NCBI GenBank assembly: GCA_031266155.1
Contig: JAISBO010000026.1
Coordinates: 1 to 7,752 of the forward strand
DNA from: Puniceicoccales bacterium
GTDB taxonomy: Bacteria; Verrucomicrobiota; Verrucomicrobiia; Opitutales; JAIRKQ01
Direction of reading: 5' to 3'
Length of the DNA: 7,752 bases
Shown: positions 1-7,100 of the stretch, in pieces
Layout of the letters: each line of letters opens with the position of its first letter
Position numbering within the stretch: position 1 is the first letter of the stretch
Translations under genes and position numbers: made by a program
Notes under the pieces: generated by a model
The model's database searches: none
Told to the model about the DNA's origin: nothing
What the model saw: only the letters and a program-made list of their open reading frames with translations

Positions 1-189
1 TTTAGCCTTTTGGGCTTTCGCTGAAAATTTTTGACTCTGTCCAGAAACATTTTCTGCCAAAATAAAACTCGAAAATGAGATTTTTGCTTAACCTTTTTGA
101 GGAAACATGGGGGGATTGACCTTTCTCGGATACTCTGTTTTACACTTCCCCTGTTCCATGCAAAGCCCGTATCCGTATGACTTTACAGC

Positions 190-265
<76 letters not shown>

Positions 266-275
266 TATTGTGTTA

Positions 276-306
276 TGCATAGAAAAACTAAGTCGCTGAA
301 AATCAA
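276..306 (-). promoter_or_regulatory. possible promoter of tRNA-Lys
   Basis: On the minus strand TTGATT (306-301) and TATGCA (281-276) lie 19 bases apart, and the second element ends ten bases before the tRNA 5' end. The position suits a tRNA promoter, but the spacing is longer than ideal and the -10 match is partial. Confidence 0.3.
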
Positions 307-392
307 GCATTTTAAGGTCATTTTTTGTTTGCTTTCGGTTTTATTGGCAAGTTTTTCGAGTTAGCAATAAAAATTACAAAATTAAAAAAAGA

Positions 393-421
393 TTGACGTG
401 GTTGAAATTTTAGGCTAGCAC
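393..421 (+). promoter_or_regulatory. possible promoter of sctF
   Basis: TTGACG (393-398), a near-consensus -35 element, is followed after 17 bases by TAGCAC (416-421), a poor -10 element. It sits in a very A/T-rich stretch. If used, transcription would start only a few bases before the sctF ATG, giving an almost leaderless mRNA. That would fit the lack of a clear ribosome binding site but also lowers confidence. Confidence 0.3.
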
Positions 422-431
422 AGTAGATACT

Positions 432-689
432 ATGACATCACAAACACAAGAAAATGCGATATCCCTTGGAGGGTTGTACACTGTATTAAGCTCTAAAGTT
501 ATCGGGAAAACCGAACAAGATCTAAATGAAGCGCTTAAGCGATTGGAGGGTGGAGAACAAATCTCCCAACAGGAACTGCTAGCTTTACAAACCAAAGTAA
601 ATGTATGGAGTAATATGTCTAACATAGCAAGTGGCATACTTAGAGCCGTTGCAGATGCTATGAAGGCAACCGCGCAGAATATCAGGTAA
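432..689 (+). CDS. sctF: type III secretion system needle filament protein SctF
   Basis: An 85-residue protein, the usual length of needle subunits (YscF, MxiH, PrgI are about 80-87). Needle subunits polymerise into the hollow filament that carries effectors from the bacterial surface to a host cell. The C-terminal half carries the family signature: a helix around residues 31-40 (LNEALKRL), a polar turn at 41-47, then a long helix from 48 to the end. The helix aligns well, from memory, with YscF in NVWSNMSNIASGILR (57-71), where YscF has NKWSVIYNINSTIVR, and ends in QNIR where MxiH has QNFR. There is no signal peptide, as expected for a type III substrate. The ATG at 432 has no strong Shine-Dalgarno sequence. 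No other secretion gene is adjacent: a tRNA lies upstream on the opposite strand and a terminator follows, so it appears monocistronic. The main alternative is an inner-rod (SctI-like) protein. Confidence 0.82.
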   Translation: MTSQTQENAISLGGLYTVLSSKVIGKTEQDLNEALKRLEGGEQISQQELLALQTKVNVWSNMSNIASGILRAVADAMKATAQNIR

Positions 690-709
690 TTAAATTCCAC
701 TTACCTCAG

Positions 710-747
710 AAAACGCAAATCTTACCTAGGTTTGTGTTTTGTTTTTT
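710..747 (+). terminator. intrinsic terminator of sctF
   Basis: AAAACGCAAA (710-719) pairs over ten positions with TTTGTGTTTT (731-740), including one G-U, around an 11-base loop, and is followed by G and six T (742-747). It starts 21 bases after the sctF stop. The stem is A/T-rich, but length, T-run and location all fit. Confidence 0.7.
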
Positions 748-774
748 CATTCCATCCAGTGTCACTCCTTGGCC

Positions 775-799
775 GGCAAACCCCTTGCCAATATTTTTT
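775..799 (+). terminator. possible second terminator hairpin downstream of sctF
   Basis: GGCAA (775-779) and TTGCC (785-789) form a 5-bp stem with a five-base loop ACCCC. After AATA comes a run of six T (794-799). A competing pairing, TTGGC (769-773) with GCCAA (787-791), would disrupt it. The stem is short and separated from the T-run, so it is either a backup terminator or chance. Confidence 0.35.
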
Positions 800-862
800 C
801 AAACAAAACCGGCGGAACAATTTTCTGAGCAAACAATGGGGCGAACTGGCTACTAAAAAACG

Positions 863-1615
863 CTATGGAATTATTAATTGCTGCCCAACCCGTAGGTTTT
901 TAGGACTTTTCAGGGTGACACTGTTTGCTTCAAAAATTTTTTGCCAATCATTGGGGGTGCCATAATATTTGTCACTTATGCTGGAAAGAGTTTCGCCATT
1001 TTCAACCGTATGCATTGTGACAACTTCAGATTGCAAGTGCGGCGAATGTGGCATGGAATTTTCTTTGTTTTTGTTTGCACTCTGCAGCGCATTTTGTAGG
1101 GCATTTATCTTAGTTTCGTAGTCAGAAATCTTCTGCCTGTGGATAACCATTTGCTGCCTCAGGGCGGCATTTTGATTTTTTAAAGATCTTAATATTTCCA
1201 TCAGTTCCGCTTCATTTTGCGCGATACCATTATAGGCGGGGAAGCTTTTTAAAAACTCTTTCTTGGCAGTGTCAATGAGCTGTTCTGCGATTTGTGTTTG
1301 CTTTATGTTGCCACATTCGTCCATGTATTTTTTTAGAAAATATATGGCTGTTACGGGATCATTTTTTTTGTCCAGATAGATGGTGCCCAGCAATAAACTT
1401 GATTCGGGGGAAATTTTATGGGACCGAATAACATCGTTCAAATAATGGATGGCATCGTCGAAAAGCTCATCACGAACATACTTAGTTGCCAATATAAAAT
1501 TTTTATCACCGGTTTCCGAGCTCTCCCAGTCGGATAATCCTCCCCTATTGCATCCACCGCTGCCAAATGCAACGAGAAACAAAACAAAACAAAACACCAA
1601 CTGAATATTTCTCAT
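863..1615 (-). CDS. LysM-domain lipoprotein with TPR-like and coiled-coil regions
   Basis: A 250-residue envelope protein. Residues 1-21 form a lipoprotein-type signal: a short basic start, a hydrophobic core (L6-F17), then GSGGC with Cys22 as the likely lipidated residue. Ser at -3 is atypical for a lipobox. Asn at +2 would allow outer-membrane sorting by the E. coli rule. Residues about 38-100 look like two TPR-type helical hairpins (AIHYLNDVI, then LLLGTIYL and AIYFLKKY). Residues 135-182 are a predicted coiled coil, and 202-250 a C-terminal LysM domain (HTVENGETL...DKYYG...LRVGQQLIIP) that should bind peptidoglycan. The protein probably bridges outer membrane and cell wall; the exact role is unknown. 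It begins 29 bases after the small basic gene on the same strand, so the two are probably co-transcribed. A pentanucleotide repeat encodes part of the signal peptide. The ATG at 1615 is chosen because the signal peptide begins there; no strong ribosome binding site is seen. Confidence 0.85.
   Translation of the reverse strand: MRNIQLVFCFVLFLVAFGSGGCNRGGLSDWESSETGDKNFILATKYVRDELFDDAIHYLNDVIRSHKISPESSLLLGTIYLDKKNDPVTAIYFLKKYMDECGNIKQTQIAEQLIDTAKKEFLKSFPAYNGIAQNEAELMEILRSLKNQNAALRQQMVIHRQKISDYETKINALQNALQSANKNKENSMPHSPHLQSEVVTMHTVENGETLSSISDKYYGTPNDWQKIFEANSVTLKSPKNLRVGQQLIIP
1577..1595. repeat. pentanucleotide tandem repeat (AAAAC on +, GTTTT on -), about 3.8 copies
   Basis: Three full AAAAC units (1581-1595) are preceded by a partial AAAC (1577-1580). 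The tract lies within the LysM lipoprotein gene and encodes residues 7-13 of its signal peptide. Because the unit is five bases, gain or loss of one copy shifts the reading frame. Confidence 0.8.
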
Positions 1616-1644
1616 ACATCAACCAATGCTCCCTGGCACAGACC

Positions 1645-1803
1645 CTATTCTTCGGGCTTGGTCTTCGGCAATCCAACTATGGAGCTTGCATCGGTCCAGA
1701 TGCTGCGTTTTTTTAGCAAATCTACCCGTTCATGGCGCTTCAACACACTACGTCTATTGACTGCCCTACCACCACTTCTCGTAAAACTTGGATGCTGTGT
1801 CAT
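1645..1803 (-). CDS. small basic protein, Verrucomicrobia/Chlamydiae family
   Basis: A 52-residue, strongly basic protein. The layout is a short MTQHPSF start, a basic linker, the core RRSVLKRHERVDLLKKR (17-33), a Trp at 36, and the ending GLPKTKPEE (44-52). This matches, from memory, a family of about 50-60 residues restricted to Verrucomicrobia and Chlamydiae, which typically reads NVLKRFERV.LLKK...W and GLPKTK (I believe TIGR04137, 'small basic protein'). Its function is not known to me; the charge suggests RNA or ribosome binding, which is inference. The frame is open from an ATG at 1857, but the family start is the Met at 1803, where homology begins and an AGGG (1815-1812) lies upstream. 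The extra 18 residues of the longer form are hydrophobic and fall in the promoter region. It leads the lipoprotein gene by 29 bases and diverges from glyA. Confidence 0.85.
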   Translation of the reverse strand: MTQHPSFTRSGGRAVNRRSVLKRHERVDLLKKRSIWTDASSIVGLPKTKPEE

Positions 1804-1884
1804 TTTCAAAAACCCTAACTGACCATTGACAAATAGGACTTGATCATATAAAATCAAGGAAAAATAATTCGCATCAAATTTTAC

Positions 1885-1914
1885 TTGCTGTTTCCCATCG
1901 TTTGCTTACATACT
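1885..1914 (+). promoter_or_regulatory. possible glyA promoter
   Basis: TTGCTG (1885-1890) and CATACT (1909-1914, four of six consensus positions) are 18 bases apart and end 19 bases before the glyA ATG. The -35 matches only in its TTG. The 130-base divergent region must hold promoters for both glyA and the small basic gene; this is the best plus-strand candidate I see. Confidence 0.25.
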
Positions 1915-1922
1915 CCCCACCT

Positions 1923-1927
1923 AGGGA
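1923..1927 (+). promoter_or_regulatory. ribosome binding site of glyA
   Basis: AGGGA lies six bases before the ATG at 1934. It is the clearest Shine-Dalgarno-like site in the window and supports that start. Confidence 0.55.
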
Positions 1928-1933
1928 AAAATA

Positions 1934-3178
1934 ATGTCACAGCATTTGAAAGAAGTTGATTTTGCCGTTTTTAGCACAATTGAAAAAGAGAAAATCCGCC
2001 AAAGGGAGCAAATTGAATTGATAGCATCTGAAAATTTTGTTTCCCCCGCCATTTTAGAAGCAGTTGGAAGCGTGTTTACGAATAAATATGCCGAAGGATA
2101 CCCTGGTAGGCGTTACTACGGCGGTTGCGACAACGCCGACGTCGTCGAACAGCTAGCCATCGACCGTGCCAAACAATTATTTGGGGCAGAGCATGTCAAC
2201 ATACAACCCCATTCGGGAAGCCAAGCCAACTCAGCCGTTTATACTGCGACACTAAACCCCGGAGATAAAATTTTAACCTTGTCCCTTGAAAATGGAGGGC
2301 ATTTGACCCATGGCCATCCCAAAAACACAAGTGGTATGCTGTATAAAGTAATCCACTACGGAGTGTCCGCGGAAACCGGCCGCATCGACTATGACCAAAT
2401 GGAACAACTGGCGAAAACTGAACACCCAAAGCTGATAACCGTTGGGGCATCGGCCTATTCTAGGGCCATAGATTTTAAGTTAGTATCCGAAATCGCACAT
2501 TCACATGGTGCACTAGTCTTGGCCGATATTGCCCACATAGCGGGTCTCGTTGCAACGGGATTGCACCAAAGCCCAGTTCCGTATTGTGAATTTGTTACTA
2601 CTACGACCCATAAAACCCTACGTGGTGCCCGGGGAGGAATGATAATGTGCAAAGCAGAATTTGCTAAGGCCATTGATTCTGCTGTCTTTCCAGGAACACA
2701 GGGCGGTCCATTGATGCATATTATCGCCGGGAAAGCTGTCTGTTTTCTAGAAGCCTTAAAACCTGAATTTAAACAATACCAAAGCCAAATTATTAAAAAT
2801 GCTGCTACTCTTGCCGAGCAGATGGCTTCCCATGGTTACCACATTGTGGCTGGAGGAACGGATAATCACCTGATGCTTGTTGACTTGCGTACTGTCCACA
2901 AGGATTTAACGGGGAAAGATGCAGAAATTGCCCTTGAAAGTGCTAATATCACGGTCAATAGAAACGTTATTCCGAATGAAACCAGAAGTCCTTTGCTCGC
3001 CAGCGGTTTAAGATTGGGTACTCCTGCGGTTACCACACGAGGAATGAGGGAAAAAGAAATGGTTAAAATTGCAGAGTTTATAAAAACCGTACTTTCAGAT
3101 CCTGAAAATAAATCCACAATTTCCAGCGTCAAACACAGGGTTTTGGATCTTTGTGGTAGGTTTCCACTGCCCTACTAG
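1934..3178 (+). CDS. glyA: serine hydroxymethyltransferase
   Basis: A 414-residue cytosolic PLP enzyme, close to the usual bacterial length (E. coli 417). It converts serine and tetrahydrofolate to glycine and 5,10-methylene-tetrahydrofolate, the main entry of one-carbon units for purine, thymidylate and methionine synthesis. Visible motifs are SENF (32-35), KYAEGYPGRRYYGG (51-64), SGSQAN (94-99), GGHLTHG (121-127, PLP-stacking His123), DIAH (198-201, Asp198 for the pyridine nitrogen), TTTTHKTLRGARGG (222-235, Schiff-base Lys227) and SGLRLGTPA (357-365, Arg360 for substrate carboxylate). All expected catalytic residues are present and the C-terminus is complete. Asn120 replaces the His that commonly precedes GGH in this family, which looks tolerable. 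The ATG at 1934 starts the conserved N-terminus behind AGGGA. It diverges from the small basic gene and converges on the unrecognised gene at 3338-4087, so it is probably transcribed alone. Confidence 0.98.
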   Translation: MSQHLKEVDFAVFSTIEKEKIRQREQIELIASENFVSPAILEAVGSVFTNKYAEGYPGRRYYGGCDNADVVEQLAIDRAKQLFGAEHVNIQPHSGSQANSAVYTATLNPGDKILTLSLENGGHLTHGHPKNTSGMLYKVIHYGVSAETGRIDYDQMEQLAKTEHPKLITVGASAYSRAIDFKLVSEIAHSHGALVLADIAHIAGLVATGLHQSPVPYCEFVTTTTHKTLRGARGGMIMCKAEFAKAIDSAVFPGTQGGPLMHIIAGKAVCFLEALKPEFKQYQSQIIKNAATLAEQMASHGYHIVAGGTDNHLMLVDLRTVHKDLTGKDAEIALESANITVNRNVIPNETRSPLLASGLRLGTPAVTTRGMREKEMVKIAEFIKTVLSDPENKSTISSVKHRVLDLCGRFPLPY

Positions 3179-3337
3179 CAAGCCAACAAGCAAATGGAAC
3201 TTTGGTTTTTGTGGATTAATCCGGTCTTTATCGGAAATCCAAATGCCGAAAAGATAGTTTAGAGGGATTGTCCGACGTAGCTGTTGTTGTGATTAATCGT
3301 CACTTAGATCAATCTATAAATTTTATTTTCGGATTGT

Positions 3338-4087
3338 CTAGGTGCTGACGGATCTTCTAAATAAAGAGTATTGTTTTATTTTGGATTGCAGCATGGCGTT
3401 GACGGCATAGTTTTGGACATCATTTTCAAAACGTTTTGGATTTGCTGCCCTAATCCGTGCAATAAATTCATCATTGGCGCTTTTCTTCGTTGGCAACTTG
3501 GCCGTTGGCATACCATTGTTCCAAAGTTTTTCAACCTGTGCATCATTCAAATTTCTCAAAGCCAGCCGAACGCTTTGTATGTCTTCCTTGTTCAAGATTT
3601 CTGCCACTAATTTGTGTGGATTCGCATTTGCGGCCACACGCAAAAATGCAAGGGAAAGCTTTAGATCCTTTGGGATGAGGTCAGGATTTAGCCCCTCCAA
3701 AAACAATCGCCCTAGTATAGCTTCCGGCAGTACATCATATTTCCCCATAAAAGCCGACATCTGTTTCTGGTCCCATGAATTCATGTGAGCAATAAGTTCC
3801 TTTGGAGAGTGCTCGAGGCATTTCATTACGAACGATTGGGATGCAAAAATGTGCATCGGAACCTTATCTAGGGTGACCGCTTTACTGGACAGCATGCGTG
3901 AATACACATTTGTATTGAAATCCGAAGACTCGGTAGAAAATTTTTCAATCCCCTGGGAAGAGATGATTGTTTTAGGCATAGACAGGGGCTTAGGGGCATT
4001 GCCCATTTGAATTCGCCCTTTCATGCCCGTCGTAGAAGGCGAGCCTGTACTCTGAATATTGGGAGTATCACTAGTAGATACTTGCAT
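3338..4087 (-). CDS. unrecognised 249-residue protein; candidate type III secretion substrate
   Basis: I do not recognise this family. The first 28 residues are rich in Ser, Thr, Gln and Pro (STSDTPNIQSTGSPSTT at 4-20), with no basic residue before Lys23 and no hydrophobic signal peptide. That composition resembles type III secretion signals. Residues 30-75 stay polar and probably disordered. From about 77 to 191 the sequence looks like repeated amphipathic helices (FVMKCLEHSPKELIAHM, AILGRLFLEGL, LKLSLAFLRVAA, VRLALRNL), and the tail at 203-249 is helical and basic. No enzyme motif or membrane segment is visible. The ATG at 4087 is preferred because it begins the polar region; a TTG at 4123 would add 12 residues (MPLKKTFLGLFS), making a more hydrophobic start. 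It lies 92 bases after nifJ on the same strand, so read-through is possible, though the functions look unrelated. The secretion role is inferred from composition and the presence of sctF nearby. A structural or regulatory helical protein is equally possible. Confidence 0.75.
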   Translation of the reverse strand: MQVSTSDTPNIQSTGSPSTTGMKGRIQMGNAPKPLSMPKTIISSQGIEKFSTESSDFNTNVYSRMLSSKAVTLDKVPMHIFASQSFVMKCLEHSPKELIAHMNSWDQKQMSAFMGKYDVLPEAILGRLFLEGLNPDLIPKDLKLSLAFLRVAANANPHKLVAEILNKEDIQSVRLALRNLNDAQVEKLWNNGMPTAKLPTKKSANDEFIARIRAANPKRFENDVQNYAVNAMLQSKIKQYSLFRRSVST

Positions 4088-4141
4088 AGAAAATAAGCCT
4101 AAAAAAGTTTTCTTTAATGGCAATCTTTTTTACATTAATTT

Positions 4142-4168
4142 ACGTTTATTTCGTGGGACGAACGTTTA
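4142..4168. repeat. inverted repeat inside a short direct repeat between nifJ and the next gene
   Basis: TTCGT (4150-4154) and ACGAA (4158-4162) form a perfect 5-bp inverted repeat around GGG. ACGTTTA occurs as direct copies at 4142-4148 and 4162-4168. There is no T-run on either strand, so it is a poor intrinsic terminator; it could be an operator-like site or chance. Confidence 0.4.
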
Positions 4169-4179
4169 CCCTAAGGCCA

Positions 4180-7100
4180 TTACCAATCCGTGCGGTTTGC
4201 TAGCATTTTGTAAAACGCATGACGAGATCTAATATTTTCTTCCTCTTTTCTCAGCAAAACTTCAGCCCGTTCCGGATTTTTTTCAATTAGTGATTTGAAC
4301 CTGTTTTCAGCGTTCATGTAATCTATTAACGGCAGACTTGGTTCCTTCGAGTCTAGCGTAAAAGCCAGTTGCTCAGTCCCTCGCTTCCTCGGGTCGTAGC
4401 GAAACAATGGCCAATAGCCACTGGCGACGGCTTTTTTCTGTTGCTCCAGACCATCCCTTAGATTATATCCATGGGCAATACATGGCGAATAGGCAATGAT
4501 TAGGGCAGGTCCGTCATAGGATTCCGCCTCACGAAAAGCTTGAACGACCTGAGAATCTTTTGCCCCAAGAGATACTTGGGCGACGTAAATGTTGCCATAG
4601 GTCACCGCCAGAAGGCCAAGATTTTTCTTCGGCATTGCCTTTCCTGCTGCTGCAAATTTGGCAACTGCACCGGTTGGAGTTGATTTCGATTGCTGCCCAC
4701 CCGTATTGGAATATACCTCCGTATCGAGGACCAAAACGTTGACATTCTTACCGTTTGCTAGGACGTGGTCAAGGCCACCATATCCGATGTCATAGGCCCA
4801 GCCATCTCCACCGATAATCCAGATTGATTTTTCTACCAAAAAGTCAGCCAACTGTGATAAAATTGCAGATTTTGGACTATTAATTGTGTGCAAAATATTG
4901 CGCAATTCCTTGACCCGTTGCCGCTGTTGGAATATTTCTAACTCGCTGGTCTGTGGAGAAGATAGCAATTCGTCGACAAACCTATCGCCGACTTCCGATT
5001 TCATCGTGGCCAAAATTTCTCGGCAAATATTTCGTTTTTGATCCGTTGCCATGCGCATGCCAAGGCCGAACTCCGCATTGTCTTCAAACAATGAATTTGC
5101 CCAGGCAGGACCTTTTCCCTCTCCATTCGTGCAATAGGGAGTGGTCGGCAAATTGCCACCATAGATCGAAGAACAGCCCGTCGCATTCGCAATCAACAAC
5201 CTATCGCCAAATATTTGGGTTAGTAGTTTCAAATATGGTGTTTCTCCGCACCCGGCACAGGCACCGGAATATTCAAACAGTGGTCGTTTAAATTGGATAG
5301 ATTTTAAATCCGTTCCCAGGGTTGTCGGATCAGGATCCGGCAGCGATAGTAAAAAATCATAGTTCTGTTTTTCTGCCTCGACAACATTTTCGTGGGGAAC
5401 AAAGTTAAGAGCCTTTTTCGTTTCATCGGACTTATCCTTCACTGGACATACTGCAATGCACAGTCCACATCCCGTACAATCTTCGGGAGCGACCTGGATG
5501 GAAAACTTGCAATTCGGGTTGTCCTTGGATCGAAAATCCGCCGATTGAAACCCTGAAGGGGCTGCTTGCAACAAATCTGCATTGTAAAACTTTGAACGAA
5601 TAGCTGCGTGAGGGCAGACCATTATACATTTGTTGCACTGTATGCATATTTCGGGATTCCAAATCGGAACTTCCTGGGCAACGTTACGCTTTTCCCAACA
5701 GGTTGTTGCGGATGGCCATGTTCCATCGGCAGGGAAAGCACTCACGGGCAGGTCATCGCCGGTATTTGCCATCATTTTCGCAATGACATTTCTAACAAAA
5801 TCTGGAGCATTTGGAGAAACGGTTTCGGACCTTTCACGGCCATTAATTTCGCCCATCGTGTCGAGCTTATACAAATGTTCCAACGTCATTTCCACGGCGG
5901 CGAAATTTTTCTGCACTACCGCCTCTCCCTTTGCTCCATAGGTCTTTTTAATGGCATTCTTTATTTTCGCAATGGCATCTTCGCGGGGTAAAATACCCGA
6001 AATGGCAAAAAAACAAGTTTGCATAATAGTATTTGTGCGACCGCCCATCCCTGCTTTTCTTGCCACATTGTAGGCATCAATTGCGTAAACTTCTAAGTTC
6101 AACCGTTGAATTTCACTCTGCACCTCCTGGGGTAGATGTTGCCATAAATCCTCTCGGCCATGGGGAGTATTTAACAGTAAAATCGCTCCAGGCCGAGCAT
6201 ATTTAAGAATATCATACTTGTCCAAAAATGAATATTGGTGGCATGCAACAAAATTTGCCCTGTCAATCAAATAGGGGGCTTCTATCGGATTTGGGCCAAA
6301 GCGCAGGTGAGATACCGTCATGGCACCTGACTTTTTGGAGTCATAGACAAAATAGGCCTGGGCATAGTTATCGGTCTCCGTCCCGATAATTTTGATGGTA
6401 TTTTTGTTGGCACCAACGGTTCCATCTGCCCCGAGACCGAAAAATATCGCTTCGAACAAGTCCCCATCTTCTATTTTAAAATTCGTGTCATAGGCTAGGG
6501 ATGTATGTGTAATATCATCGTCGATGCCCACGGTGAAATGTTTCTTCGGACTTTCTTTGCGTAATTCGTCAAAAACCGCTTTTGCCATCGCCGGAGAAAA
6601 TTCCTTCGATCCCAGTCCGTAGCGTCCGCCAATGACAATTATGTCTTTGAATTCCGTGGTTTTACTTGACCTGATTTCCTCCAATGCGGAGATCACATCT
6701 TCAAACAGAGGTTCTCCAACCGCACCCGGCTCCTTTGTCCGATCTAAAATTGCGATCCGTTTTACGGATTTTGGAAGAACAGTCACAAAATGCTTTATTG
6801 AAAATGGCCGGTATAGGTGAACCTTGATTAGGCCGACTTTTTCTCCATCTTTTTCCAAATACTCCACTGTTTTGGCCAGAGTCTCACAGGATGACCCCAT
6901 GGAAATAACAACTCGGTCGGCATCTTTGGCCCCTAAGTATTCGAACGGCTTGTAGGATCGCCCCGTCAACTTTCCAAACAAATCCATATATTTTTCAACG
7001 ATATCGGCGGCCCTATCGTAGAACTCATTACTCCTTTCTCTTCCTTGGAAATAGACATCGGGATTTTGTGCCGTTCCACGGATAAATGGGTTATCCGGCG

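Noticed and set aside
1..50. Open minus-strand frame from an ATG at 50 running off the window edge (MFLDRVKNFQRKPKRL...)
   Set aside because: Only 16 codons are visible, there is no clear ribosome binding site and no recognisable family; it could be the start of a gene downstream of the tRNA but cannot be supported.
4..80. Short hairpins (AGCC/GGCT at 4-16; CATTTTC/GAAAATG around 49-79) that could be terminators
   Set aside because: Stems are short or loops long, and no T-run is well placed relative to a known gene.
850..862. T-run just after the LysM gene stop (minus strand) as a terminator
   Set aside because: No stable stem precedes it.
732..965. 77-residue plus-strand frame after sctF
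   Set aside because: It overlaps the sctF terminator and the conserved LysM domain end on the other strand, and its composition is not protein-like.
1645..1857. Longer 70-residue form of the small basic protein from the ATG at 1857
   Set aside because: Family similarity begins at the Met at 1803; the extra 18 residues are hydrophobic and overlap the divergent promoter region.
3191..3210. CAAA/TTTG hairpin followed by TTTTT downstream of glyA as a terminator
   Set aside because: The stem is only four A/T-rich pairs, too weak to call without further evidence.
5001..5192. Other open frames inside nifJ and glyA on either strand
   Set aside because: All are shadows of strongly conserved coding sequence and match no family I recognise.
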